Shown: positions 17,576 to 26,602 of the stretch, piece after piece
Position numbering within the stretch: position 1 is the stretch's first letter
Layout: each line of letters starts with the position of its first letter
NCBI GenBank assembly: GCA_965116765.1
Contig: OZ220718.1
Coordinates: 3,038,001-3,102,000, forward strand
Source of the DNA: JAJEEA01 sp965116765
Lineage (GTDB): Bacteria > Acidobacteriota > Vicinamibacteria > Vicinamibacterales > UBA8438
DNA: 64,000 nt
Direction of reading: 5' to 3'
The notes under the pieces: generated by a model
Seen by the model: the letters and a program-made list of their open reading frames with translations, nothing else
Told to the model about the DNA's origin: nothing
Databases searched by the model: none
Translations under genes and position numbers: made by a program

Positions 17576-19378
17576 TCACGCCCCGGCCGCCTCGACCCGG
17601 ACCGTCACCACGTCGGTGTCCTGGTACTGGTAGTGGCGCACCGACGACGCGTAGTGCCTCAGCAGCCGGAGCGACACCTCCTGCTCGACCGGCGCGCCCG
17701 CCGCGGGCTGGCCGAGCAGGGCCATCCGGTCCTCGAGGTTCGCCTCGTCGGTGGCGGCGATGAACTCCAGGACGGCGCCGTCCCCCTCGCCGCGGGCGAT
17801 CAGCAGCAGGTTCCGCCCGCCGTCCGCCGCCTCGCCCCCCTTCCCCGCGGACGCCCCCTCGCCCTCCGTGCCCGCCGGCGGCCCCTCGGCGTGCTTCCCG
17901 CTCAGCAGCAGCAGCGACTCCTCGCCGACCGCCCGGACCCGCTCGACGAGCTCCGCGCTCCACCGCCGCCGGGCGCCGAGCTTCGCGAGGAACCCGTCCA
18001 TCTTCGGGTACGCGTCGACGCTCAGGGCGACGCGCAGGCGCTCGCGGCGCGGCCCGGTGAGCTCCTCGAACAGGGTCAGCGCGATCACCGTCATGCCGCC
18101 GACGGTCATGCCGTTGCCGAGCAGCTCGCTCCACGGCCCCTGGAAGTACTCGGGGAAGATCCAGTCGAGCTGGAACGCCAGGCCGAGCCAGAACGCGAGG
18201 CCGACCACGAGACCCTTCCGCGAGTCGAAGCCGTCGTGCTGCAGGATCTGCAGCCCGAAGAAGAAGAGCAGGGCCACCAGCGCGACGTAGTAGGCGGCCA
18301 CCACCGGCCCCGGTATCGCGATGATCAGGGCCGAGAACTTCGGGACGAACGCCAGCGCCACGAAGATGGCCCCGACGGCGGCGCCGACGGCTCGGGAGGC
18401 CACCCCGGTCAGCTCGACGATCGCGACGCCCGAGGCGTAGGTCGTGTTGGGGACGGTGCCCGCGAGGCCGGACAGCAGGTTGCCGACGCCGTCCGCCGAC
18501 ATCGCGCCCTGGATCGAGCGGAAGTCGACGGCGCGCGGCCTGCGCCACGACGCCCGCTGGACGGCGATGCCGTCGCCGAGGGTGTCCATGGCCCCCACGA
18601 GGGTGAGCAGCACGAACGCGGGCAGGAGGGCCCAGAACTCCGGTCCGAAGCGGAGGTCCAGACCGGGCCAGGCGAACGCCGGCAGGCCGATCCAGCTCGC
18701 CTCGCGGACGGCCGCGGTGTCGTAGATCCCGAACGAGAGCCCGCCGGCGGCGCTGCCCGCGACCATCGCGAGGACCGGCCCCCACAGCCGCCACAGGCCG
18801 GACCCGCGCAGGGCGGTCACCACGATGACCATCAGGGTCAGGCCCGCGGTGACGGGCGCGGCGGCGGGCGCGGCGCCGGCCGGCACGTCGGCGAGCTTGC
18901 CCAGGATGACGTCGGTCAGGGTGACCGGAATCAGGATCAGCACCGTCCCCGCGACGGTCGGCGTGAAGATGCGCCGCAGCGCCGAAAGCCGGGCCGCGAG
19001 GGCGAACTGGCACAGCGAGGAGACGACGACGAGGGTCGCGAGCAGCCCCGCCCCCCCCTGCTCGAGGGCCGCGACGCAGATGGCGATGAAGGCGCTGCTG
19101 GTGCCCATCAGCAGCACGTACCCGGCGCCGATGCGCCCGACGCGCAGGGCCTGGACGGCGGTGGTGACGCCGCTGATGACGAGGGCCGCGCACACCGCCC
19201 ACGCCAGGTAGGCGTCGCCGCCGCCCGCGAGCTGGATCATGACGGTGGGCCCCAGCACGATGCTGGGGACCGCCATCATGGCGTACTGCAGCCCGAGGCC
19301 GAGGGAGAGCAGGCCGGGGGGGCTCTCGTCGGGTTCGTAGCGCACGTCCCGGCGCGCGCCGGCGTCGTTGGATTCCAT
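17576..19378 (-). CDS. NCS2 (xanthine/uracil-type) permease with added C-terminal domain
   Basis: This 600-residue inner-membrane protein has 12 or more hydrophobic segments at about residues 25-425. It carries the NCS2 signature region (GVGNLLSGLAGTVPNTTYAS) near residue 300, so it is probably a nucleobase or related anion symporter. The last 160 residues are soluble, start WSAELVERVRAVGEESLLLL and end DTDVVTVRVEA. The equivalent part of the paralogue at 45392-47131 (RLQLAGEEAFLYLL) resembles the N-box helix of RsbW-type anti-sigma/histidine-kinase ATPase folds, without clear ATP-binding glycines. Fusion of such a domain to NCS2 is unusual. No strong ribosome binding site is visible at the chosen ATG. 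Confidence 0.75.
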   Translation of the reverse strand: MESNDAGARRDVRYEPDESPPGLLSLGLGLQYAMMAVPSIVLGPTVMIQLAGGGDAYLAWAVCAALVISGVTTAVQALRVGRIGAGYVLLMGTSSAFIAICVAALEQGGAGLLATLVVVSSLCQFALAARLSALRRIFTPTVAGTVLILIPVTLTDVILGKLADVPAGAAPAAAPVTAGLTLMVIVVTALRGSGLWRLWGPVLAMVAGSAAGGLSFGIYDTAAVREASWIGLPAFAWPGLDLRFGPEFWALLPAFVLLTLVGAMDTLGDGIAVQRASWRRPRAVDFRSIQGAMSADGVGNLLSGLAGTVPNTTYASGVAIVELTGVASRAVGAAVGAIFVALAFVPKFSALIIAIPGPVVAAYYVALVALLFFFGLQILQHDGFDSRKGLVVGLAFWLGLAFQLDWIFPEYFQGPWSELLGNGMTVGGMTVIALTLFEELTGPRRERLRVALSVDAYPKMDGFLAKLGARRRWSAELVERVRAVGEESLLLLSGKHAEGPPAGTEGEGASAGKGGEAADGGRNLLLIARGEGDGAVLEFIAATDEANLEDRMALLGQPAAGAPVEQEVSLRLLRHYASSVRHYQYQDTDVVTVRVEAAGA

Positions 19379-19536
19379 CGTTTCGCGTTCTCACTCCTCG
19401 CCGGCCGGCGGCGGCGCCATCATAACCCCGGACTGGCGATGCAGCCTGGATTTCCGGAGAGGCCGCGGGTCGGGACGCGGGCGCTCCGGTGGACGCACCT
19501 GCGGTCCGGGTATACGATTCGCGCGGGAGACAGCTC

Positions 19537-22500
19537 ATGCGGGTGTCGCGCATCATGCCGGGATTTTTTGCCACGGCGCTCTCTGCCACACCGGCGCTAT
19601 CTGCCGCGCCGGCGGCTGTCGCCGCCTCGGCTCTCTCCGCTGCACCGACACTCTTCGCTGCACTGGCACTCTCTGCCGCGCCGGCACTCTCCGCCGCGCC
19701 CACGGTCTTCGCCGCGCCGGCGCCCCTCGCCGCGTCGGCGGCGGCCCAGCCGCCATCCCGAGCGGCGGGAACGGTGCGCCAGGACCGCGCTCCGGTGCTC
19801 GTCCTGCCCTTCGTCAACCTGACCGGCGATCCGGTCGACGACTGGATCGGCGCGGGCATCGCCGAGGCGCTGGCGGCCGGGTTCCCGGCGGGGACGGCGG
19901 TCGTCGCGCGGCGAGGCCTCCCCGCGGTCGCGGACGCGCCGGCGGATGCGCCGGTCCCGGTCGACGCGGCCGTCGGCGCGGGTCGCGCCCTCGACGCGCC
20001 GTTCGTGCTCGTGGGCACCTACCAGCGGTTCGGCAGCCGGCTCCGCATCACCGCGCGGGTCGTGTCGGCGGCGGGCGGCGAGGTCGTCCGCTCCGCCATC
20101 GTCGACGGCGCGGCGCAGGATCTGTTCGACCTGCAGGACCGTGTGCTACGGGCGGTGTCGGGCCCGGGAACCCCTGCCGGGGCGGCCCCGACCCTTCGTG
20201 AGGAGCCGGCGGCCGGCGTGTTCACGCCGTCCGCGGACGCGGATCCGGCGGCCCGCGCGAACCCTCCGTCGACGGGAGCCGCCCCGCCCGCGGGGGCCAT
20301 GTCCGCGGGAAGGACCGGGCCGGCGGGAGAGCCGGCGGCGCGCGCGGTTCCGCCGCCGGCGCCACGCGGCCCTGGCGGGGTCGGGAGGGGATCACGGGCG
20401 GCGCCGCTCGCGCGGGCGCCGACGCCGCCGGTCGGGGCGGCCCGGACCGGGGCACCAGGAGCCGGGACGGTGGGAGCGCCAGGAGCCGGGACGGCGGGAG
20501 CGCCAGGAGCCGGGACGGCAGGGACGGAGGCGCGGGAGGGCACGCCCGGCGCCGTCGCGTCCGGCGGCTTCCCGGCCGACAGGGCCGCGGCCCTCGCCGC
20601 GCTCATCGACGGCCCGCCGGCCCCCGTCGCGCCCGAGGTGATGACGCGGGACGAGGACGGCGGCGCGACGGTCCGCGCGATCCGGCTCGACGGCGGGCTC
20701 CGCCTCGACGGGGTGCTCGACGAGCCGGTCTACGAGACGGTGCCCCCGATCACCGGCCTCATCCAGCAGCTGCCCGACCCCGGCGCCCCCGCCACCGAGC
20801 GGACCGACGTGTGGATTCTGTTCGACGAAACCAACGTCTACGTCTCCGCCCGCGTCTGGGACTCGGCCCCCGAGAGCCGGTGGATCGCCAACGAGATGCG
20901 CCGCGACACGCGCCAGTTCCGCCAGAACGACACGATCACCGCCTTCTTCGACACCTTCTACGACCGCCGCAACGGCTTCAACTTCTCCACCAACCCCCTC
21001 GGGGCCCGCTCGGACGCGCAGTTCACCAACGAGGGCAACCCCAACTCCGACTGGAACCCCGTGTGGGACGTGCGCACCGGCCGCTTCCCCGGCGGCTGGA
21101 CGCTCGAGATGGAGATTCCGTTCAAGACCCTCCGCTACCGCGCCGAGCCGCCGCACCTCTGGGGCATCCAGATCCGGCGCTCCATCCGGCGCAAGAACGA
21201 GTGGGTCTACCTGACCCGCATCCCCGTCTCGGCCGGCGGCGGCAGCGGCCCGACCGGCATCTTCCGGGTCTCGGCCGCGGGCACCCTCGTGGGCCTCGAG
21301 CCCCCGCCGGCGAGCCGCAACCTCGAGGTCAAGCCCTACGGCATCGGGGGCATCACCACCGACCTCACCGCCGACCCGGTGCTGAGCAACGCGGGGGACG
21401 GCAACGGGGGCATCGACGTCAAGTACGGCATCACGCAGAACCTGACCGCCGACTTCACCTGGAACACCGACTTCGCGCAGGTCGAGGTGGACGAGCGCCA
21501 GGTCAACCTGACCCGCTTCCCGCTGTTCTTCCCCGAGAAGCGCGAGTTCTTCCTGGAGGGACAGGGCATCTTCGGCTTCGCACGGGGCGGCCTCACCGGC
21601 CGGCCGGGGGGACCCGGGGGCGGGGCGGGGGGCGGCATCTTCGGCGACGTCAACGTGCCGCAGCTCTTCTACAGCCGGAAGATCGGGCTCGAGCAGGGCC
21701 GCGTGGTCCCCATCGTGGGGGGCGCGCGGGTGACCGGCAAGGTCGGGCAGTTCGACGTCGGGGCGCTGAACATCCACGCCGGCGACGAGGTGGTCTCGGC
21801 CAGCGAGCCGACCAACTTCACGGTGGTGCGGCTGCGCCGCGACGTCCTCCGGCGCAGCTCCATCGGCGGCATGTTCACCAACCGGTCGGTGTCGCGGGCG
21901 GCGCCCGGCGAGGCGAGCCAGGCCTGGGGGGTCGACGGCACCTTCGCGTTCTTCGAGAACGTCAGCTTCGTCAGCTACTTCGCGCGGACCCGGGTGCCGG
22001 GCCCCGAGTACGAGGGCAGGGACACGAGCTACCAGGGCAAGTTCGAGTACCAGGCCGACCGCTACGGCCTCCAGGTCGACCACCTCCTGGTCGAGGACAA
22101 CTTCCTGCCCGAGGTCGGCTTCCTGCGGCGCGACAACTTCCGGCGCACCTACGTGACGGGCCGGTTCAGCCCGCGGCCCGCGATGGAGAGCGTGCGGCAG
22201 TTCAGCCTGGAGGGGGCCGTCGACTACATCCTGACCGCCGACGTCAACCAGCTCGAGACCCGCCAGCGCCTGCTGTCGTTCCAGACCGAGCTCGAGTCGA
22301 GCGACCGGCTGTCGTTCACCGCCACCGGCAACCGCGAGCTGCTGGTCGAGCCGTTCACGCCGCCCGGGGCGGACTTCTCGATCCCGGTGGGCGTCTACGG
22401 CTTCGCCGACTACCAGGTGGCGTACGCCATCGGGCAGCAGCGCCGGGTGAACGGGCAGGTGGCGCTCCGCCGGGGCGACTACTTCGGGGGCGGGCTGACG

Positions 22501-22857
22501 AGCCTCGAGCTGAGCCAGGGGCGCATCGGGGTGCTGCCGCAGATGTCGATCGAGCCCATCGTGTCGTTCAACTGGATCGACACCCCCTTCGGGAAGTTCC
22601 AGTCGAACCTGGCGGTGACGCGGGTCAACTACGCGTTCAACCCGTGGATGTTCTTCAGCGGGCTGCTGCAGTACAACTCGGCCGACAACTCGTTCAGCAG
22701 CAACCTGCGGCTGCGGTGGGAGTACAGCCCCGGGAGCGAGCTCTTCGTGGTCTACACCGACGACCGCGACGTCACCAACGGGTTCCGCCCCGACCGGGGC
22801 TTCGACCTGCGCAACCGCGGCTTCGTCGTCAAGTTCAACCGGCTGTTCCGGTTCTGA
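19537..22857 (+). CDS. DUF5916 outer-membrane-like protein with N-terminal TolB/FlgO-like domain
   Basis: This is a large exported protein of 1106 residues. The start at 19537 has GGGAG seven bases upstream. A signal-like segment runs into an Ala/Leu/Ser-rich repeat (about residues 10-70). A domain similar to TolB-N/FlgO follows (APVLVLPFVNLTGDPVDDWI, then FVLVGTYQRFGSRLRITARV). A Gly/Ala/Pro-rich linker contains three copies of GAPGAGT. From about residue 390 a CBM9-like sandwich (AIRLDGGLRLDGVLDEPVYE) leads into the DUF5916 beta-barrel (FFPEKREFFLEGQGIFGFAR), ending in Phe (LFRF) as outer-membrane proteins do. The barrel part is common in Acidobacteriota and Bacteroidota; its role is not established. 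Confidence 0.8.
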   Translation: MRVSRIMPGFFATALSATPALSAAPAAVAASALSAAPTLFAALALSAAPALSAAPTVFAAPAPLAASAAAQPPSRAAGTVRQDRAPVLVLPFVNLTGDPVDDWIGAGIAEALAAGFPAGTAVVARRGLPAVADAPADAPVPVDAAVGAGRALDAPFVLVGTYQRFGSRLRITARVVSAAGGEVVRSAIVDGAAQDLFDLQDRVLRAVSGPGTPAGAAPTLREEPAAGVFTPSADADPAARANPPSTGAAPPAGAMSAGRTGPAGEPAARAVPPPAPRGPGGVGRGSRAAPLARAPTPPVGAARTGAPGAGTVGAPGAGTAGAPGAGTAGTEAREGTPGAVASGGFPADRAAALAALIDGPPAPVAPEVMTRDEDGGATVRAIRLDGGLRLDGVLDEPVYETVPPITGLIQQLPDPGAPATERTDVWILFDETNVYVSARVWDSAPESRWIANEMRRDTRQFRQNDTITAFFDTFYDRRNGFNFSTNPLGARSDAQFTNEGNPNSDWNPVWDVRTGRFPGGWTLEMEIPFKTLRYRAEPPHLWGIQIRRSIRRKNEWVYLTRIPVSAGGGSGPTGIFRVSAAGTLVGLEPPPASRNLEVKPYGIGGITTDLTADPVLSNAGDGNGGIDVKYGITQNLTADFTWNTDFAQVEVDERQVNLTRFPLFFPEKREFFLEGQGIFGFARGGLTGRPGGPGGGAGGGIFGDVNVPQLFYSRKIGLEQGRVVPIVGGARVTGKVGQFDVGALNIHAGDEVVSASEPTNFTVVRLRRDVLRRSSIGGMFTNRSVSRAAPGEASQAWGVDGTFAFFENVSFVSYFARTRVPGPEYEGRDTSYQGKFEYQADRYGLQVDHLLVEDNFLPEVGFLRRDNFRRTYVTGRFSPRPAMESVRQFSLEGAVDYILTADVNQLETRQRLLSFQTELESSDRLSFTATGNRELLVEPFTPPGADFSIPVGVYGFADYQVAYAIGQQRRVNGQVALRRGDYFGGGLTSLELSQGRIGVLPQMSIEPIVSFNWIDTPFGKFQSNLAVTRVNYAFNPWMFFSGLLQYNSADNSFSSNLRLRWEYSPGSELFVVYTDDRDVTNGFRPDRGFDLRNRGFVVKFNRLFRF

Positions 22858-22921
22858 CGCCGGGAGTCCCGACGCGAAGGACGCGGGGCAGGTAGCGGCG
22901 TCGACGGGGTGAGGGAGGTGG

Positions 22922-22995
22922 CGCGCCCGGAGGGATTTGAACCCCCGACCTACGGGTTCGAAGCCCGGCGCTCTATCCAGCTGAGCTACGGGCGC
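22922..22995 (-). tRNA. tRNA-Arg (anticodon TCG)
   Basis: A complete cloverleaf on the minus strand has acceptor arm GCGCCCG paired with CGGGCGC, a D-arm GCTC/GAGC, an anticodon loop CTTCGAA between CCGGG and CCCGT, and a T-arm GGGGG-TTCAAAT-CCCTC. The anticodon TCG reads CGA. The discriminator is G and no CCA is encoded. A recombinase relic lies immediately upstream. Confidence 0.95.
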
Positions 22996-23013
22996 GCATT
23001 TGGAATCAACGAC

Positions 23014-23229
23014 TTACGGGAAGCTGTCCGGTTCTGTCAGCCGTTTCGGCGCCGCGCCGCTCTCCAGCACGTGCAAGCGGGCGATCGCAGCCTGGTGCTC
23101 GACGAGTTCGGGCGGCGCATGGATCATCGTCTTGCTCGGGTTCGTGCGACAGTACGGGTCCTGAACGTCGGCGACGTCCGCCCCAGTGCGGTGCAATCCT
23201 GCCGCGAACGAGTGGTGAATAGCATACAC
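23014..23229 (-). pseudogene. Tyrosine recombinase (integrase), C-terminal relic
   Basis: The frame IHHSFAAGLHRTGADVADVQ, then NPSKTMIHAPPELVEHQAAI, then ARLHVLESG matches the end of phage/ICE-type integrases. The catalytic box normally HxLRH reads AIHH, and the nucleophile Tyr (TMIYAP) is His, so it is dead. It sits 18 bases from the tRNA-Arg, a usual integration target, and is probably the remnant of an excised or decayed island. Confidence 0.6.
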
Positions 23230-23352
23230 CGTGAACGCGGGTCACTGTGCTTCGCGTGCCGCTCCTGCCAGCACCCTGTTCGCGCCGGGGGCGGGAGCAG
23301 GAGAAGCACCCGCCCCGCAATCGGGACCCAACCGTCCGCACTTCGAGAGCAC

Positions 23353-24375
23353 TCAAGGCCCGGCGGAACCACCGGCCAACGTGGCCGCCTCCTGTGCGCG
23401 AGCGCCAAGCAGCACATTCGGGAGCGCGTAGTTCCCCTCATGGCAGGCGAACTCGAAGATCGGGCCCGGCGTCACCCCCTGAGCCGCCGCGTCCGCGGAC
23501 AACGGGAAGCGGACGGTCCAGGGCCTGGTGAAGCGGGTGGGGTCGGCGATCGTCGCCTCGTAGTCGATTCGGCCGGCGGCGACCGGCGTGAAGCGCTCGA
23601 CCAGATGCAGAGACGCGGTCGGGGCGCGCCAGACGTGGCGGAACCGGTCCCGCGACCGATCGGGGAAGTAACGGCTCTCGACCACCAGCGTGCTCCCTTC
23701 CCACCGGCCGCGCGCCTCGCCGTCCCACTGCGCGATGCCGGCCCGCGGGCGGCCGTCGATCGGGATGATCCGGCGCTGCCGGTACATCTCGTGCAGGATC
23801 ACCACGTCTGTCGGCGTCTGGAGGATCTGGTGGTTCGGGTTGTCGCCGAACCAGATCTGCGACAGCCCGTCACCGAAGCAGCGCTCGCCGGTGTCGAGGT
23901 CGAGGTACGAGTCCCAGGGGCCGGTCCCGTACGGCCGCTCGCCGTCACGCGCCGTCGGCGTGTAGGGGATTCGGCCGTCGGGCGGGTCGACGATCAGCGA
24001 CGTGCGCCCGCTCGGTACCCAGGCGGTGCCTTCGTCGAACCAGAACGCGTCGGCGCCGAGGCTGCCGTCGGGCCGGTAGTCGACGTCCCCCCCCGCCGGC
24101 GCCCGCTCCGCCGGCCGATTCAACCGGCGTTCCTTCTCGGCGACCGCGGCCGTCTCGAGCGCCGCGATTTCGTCTTCCGTCAGGAACGCCCGTCCCCGGT
24201 GCTCGGACGGTCGTTCCAGGGGTGTGAGGGTCGAACCGACCCAGATTCCCTGCAGATCGGGATCACCCCATGGAGTCCTCGGCACTTCCTGAGCCGAGAC
24301 GGCCACGCCGAGCATGGCGGCCACGGCGACGACGGCTGCCTTCACCGACAACGAGCACCTTCCCTCGTAGGACAT
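23353..24375 (-). CDS. Secreted protein of unknown function, 340 residues
   Basis: The start at 24375 is preceded by GAGAGG and gives a signal peptide ending GVAVSAQE. The mature protein begins VPRTPWGDPDLQGIWVGST, a start that I recall as frequent in acidobacterial and other environmental secreted proteins of unknown role. Downstream are NPNHQILQTPTDVVILHEMY and a WEGSTLVVESRYF segment, features of the same family, which form a small beta-rich fold. No catalytic motif is evident. It is isolated between the integrase relic and luxR debris. I cannot give a function. Confidence 0.75.
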   Translation of the reverse strand: MSYEGRCSLSVKAAVVAVAAMLGVAVSAQEVPRTPWGDPDLQGIWVGSTLTPLERPSEHRGRAFLTEDEIAALETAAVAEKERRLNRPAERAPAGGDVDYRPDGSLGADAFWFDEGTAWVPSGRTSLIVDPPDGRIPYTPTARDGERPYGTGPWDSYLDLDTGERCFGDGLSQIWFGDNPNHQILQTPTDVVILHEMYRQRRIIPIDGRPRAGIAQWDGEARGRWEGSTLVVESRYFPDRSRDRFRHVWRAPTASLHLVERFTPVAAGRIDYEATIADPTRFTRPWTVRFPLSADAAAQGVTPGPIFEFACHEGNYALPNVLLGARAQEAATLAGGSAGP

Positions 24376-24397
24376 CCCGGCCTCTCTCACGCATCGC

Positions 24398-24790
24398 TCA
24401 GCGCGGCGGCGGCGCGACGTCCGGCAGCGACAGCACCAGCCGCACCACGTCCGCTGCCGGGAGACGCCTCGCTCGGTTCCCAACCGCCGGCGTCGACGGG
24501 ATCGGCGAGCGCCCACACCACGCGCGTTCCGCCGGGCCCGTCCAGACGCACGTTCAGGCTATCCTGGAGCTGGTGAGCGGCATCACTTCGTTGCAGCTCG
24601 CCGATGTCCTTCTCTCCACCTCGGTAGTTGGATGCACGGCCGGGCGGGATTGGCGGCCGATCCCCGCGAATCAGCGCCGCGACGCTGTCACGCCCGACAC
24701 CGACAGCACCAATCGCACCACGTCGGCCTGCCGGCGAACGTGATGCTTGGCGAAGACGTGCTTCAGGGTGCCACGCCCCGCTCTTCACGC
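24398..24790 (-). pseudogene. Scrambled luxR relics
   Basis: Three pieces of LuxR-type genes lie in the wrong order. Bases 24398-24450 encode the end ADVVRLVLSLPDVAPPPR with a stop. Bases about 24475-24625 match the middle of the regulator at 47189-48340 (DSLNVRLDGPGGTRVVWALA). Bases about 24665-24790 match its C-terminal end (compare 47190-47280). No frame joins them. They are remnants of at least one duplicated regulator. Confidence 0.65.
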
Positions 24791-25023
24791 TCAGCCGGTC
24801 GCCCAACGCTATCGTACCGTCGTCGTGCGCGAGCACGCGACAAGGCGTCCGAGGCCGCCTGCGACGGCCCGGACGACCGCGCCCGGAGGCAACCCGGCGA
24901 CCATTCGGGCGACTGGGCGTGACCAGGCGATTGGCCGGGTACGCTCGGGAACGGCGCGCCGATAATGAACCCGGGAGACCGGAGCCGGCATATGGTCCAC
25001 GAGACCGGCAAGAGGGCTGAAGC

Positions 25024-26409
25024 GTGACCGAGACGCAGTTGCTCCAGGCGGAGCTCACCGCCACCGCCTACGGCTCGATCCTGTTCGCCGCGGGGCTGGC
25101 CCTCGTGGTCAGCGGGTTGGTCTTCCGGCCGCGGGGCACGCTCGAGGTGCCCGCGTTCGGCGCGGCCCTGCTGCTGCACGGCACCCGGGCGCTCGGGGAG
25201 ATCCCGGCCGTCCGGACCGCGTCGGAGCTGCCCGAGGAGCTCTTCGCGTACAGCGGCGCGATCTGCTTCTACTTCATCTCGGCCGCGTCGTACCTCTTCA
25301 TCGACCAGTACTGGGGGCCGGGCCTCTGGAAGTCACTCCGACGGGCCTGGCAGTTCCACCTCGTCTTCGCCACCGTGGCCACGGCGGCCGACTTGTACAG
25401 CGGCAGCCCCGGGAGCTTCATGGACGCCTCGGCCACGCTGGTGGTCGTCTACCGCGTGATCCTGCTCGTGAACATCATGACGAGGTCGCTCGAGACCCGC
25501 CGGGAAGACATCTACGTGCTCTACGGCATCGGCGTCGTCCTCGTCTGCACGGTCCACGACGTTCTCGCGAACGCCGGCGTTCTGCCCTGGACGCTGGGGG
25601 CGAGGCCGATCGGCATCGTGGCCATGATGGCGGCCCTCGCATGCTCGATCCTCCTGCGGGCCAGGGCCGACGACCGTCAGCTCGGATCCCTGTCGGCCCA
25701 GCTGAGCACCGCCCGGGAGATACAGAAGTCCCTGCTGCCCCCGAAGAGCCTGCACCCCGCCGCGTGCCCGCACGCGGTCCGCTACATCCCGATGGACGCG
25801 GTCGGCGGAGACCTCTACGACTTCATCCCGATCGACGCCGACCGCTTCGCGGTGCTGGTTGCCGACGTCACGGGCCACGGCATCCCGGCCGCGCTGTTCT
25901 CCACCATGCTCAAGACCGCCGCGGCGCAGAGCCACGTCGCCGGCGAACCCGGGCGCGTGGTCGAGGAGATCAACCGGCGCCTCCACGGGCAGCTCGACGG
26001 CTACCTGGTGACGCTGGTGTACGCGGTCGTCGACACGCGGGCGCGGCAGCTCGCGCTGAGCAACGCCGGCCACCCCGCGCCGTTGCTCCGGAGCCGGTGC
26101 CAGCCGGCGGCGGTCGAACTTGGGAGCGCCGACGCCGCCATCGGCGTGATCGAGGACGAGTCGTACGCGACGACGCGGGTCGGGCTGGAGAGCGGCGACC
26201 GTCTCGTCTTCTACACCGACGGGCTTACCGAGGCCGAATCGCCCGATGGAGAACCATTCTCCATCGACCGGGTGAAGCAGCTGCTGGCCGGGGACGGGGA
26301 GAGCGATGTCGAGCAGTGGACCGCGAGGCTGCTGGAGGGCGTGAGGGGGTGGCGCGGACAGGCCGAGCTGCAGGACGACCTGACCGTCGTGAGCCTGGAC
26401 ATCCCCTGA
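25024..26409 (+). CDS. Membrane-bound RsbU/SpoIIE-type serine phosphatase
   Basis: This 461-residue protein has six or seven membrane helices in the first 215 residues, a short linker helix (AQLSTAREIQKSLLPP, about 230-245) and a PP2C-like SpoIIE domain. The metal ligands lie in GGDLYDF (about 261) and ADVTGHGIPAALFS (about 280), the latter part being the switch helix, and in LVFYTDGLTEA and DDLTVVSLDI. Such enzymes dephosphorylate anti-sigma-factor antagonists in partner-switching cascades; the membrane part would sense a signal. No partner genes (STAS, RsbW) are adjacent. The NCS2 permeases with RsbW-like tails in this window are a possible but unproven connection. Confidence 0.85.
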   Translation: MTETQLLQAELTATAYGSILFAAGLALVVSGLVFRPRGTLEVPAFGAALLLHGTRALGEIPAVRTASELPEELFAYSGAICFYFISAASYLFIDQYWGPGLWKSLRRAWQFHLVFATVATAADLYSGSPGSFMDASATLVVVYRVILLVNIMTRSLETRREDIYVLYGIGVVLVCTVHDVLANAGVLPWTLGARPIGIVAMMAALACSILLRARADDRQLGSLSAQLSTAREIQKSLLPPKSLHPAACPHAVRYIPMDAVGGDLYDFIPIDADRFAVLVADVTGHGIPAALFSTMLKTAAAQSHVAGEPGRVVEEINRRLHGQLDGYLVTLVYAVVDTRARQLALSNAGHPAPLLRSRCQPAAVELGSADAAIGVIEDESYATTRVGLESGDRLVFYTDGLTEAESPDGEPFSIDRVKQLLAGDGESDVEQWTARLLEGVRGWRGQAELQDDLTVVSLDIP

Positions 26410-26602
26410 GGGGCCGTGGTGATTTCCGCGTGGAATCTCGCCGGCGGCTGGCGGCGGCCGGAAACGGCCAAGGGTCCGACGGCGACCGCGCCCGGCTGGC
26501 CGGTCAACAGAATCCCCCGTTGTCCAACCCAGAGGACACCAGGAACGCGAGGCGCCGAACAGGATCACACCGCCGCGAACCCCGAGCGTAAGCCGCCTGC
26601 CG

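Noticed and set aside
20457..20520. Short tandem 24-bp units as a minisatellite or CRISPR-like array
   Set aside because: They encode GAPGAGT linker repeats within a continuous coding frame; there are no spacers.
22923..23034. Attachment-site duplication at the tRNA 3' end
   Set aside because: I could not find a convincing second copy of the tRNA end in the window by eye, and the relic lies at the 5' side of the tRNA.
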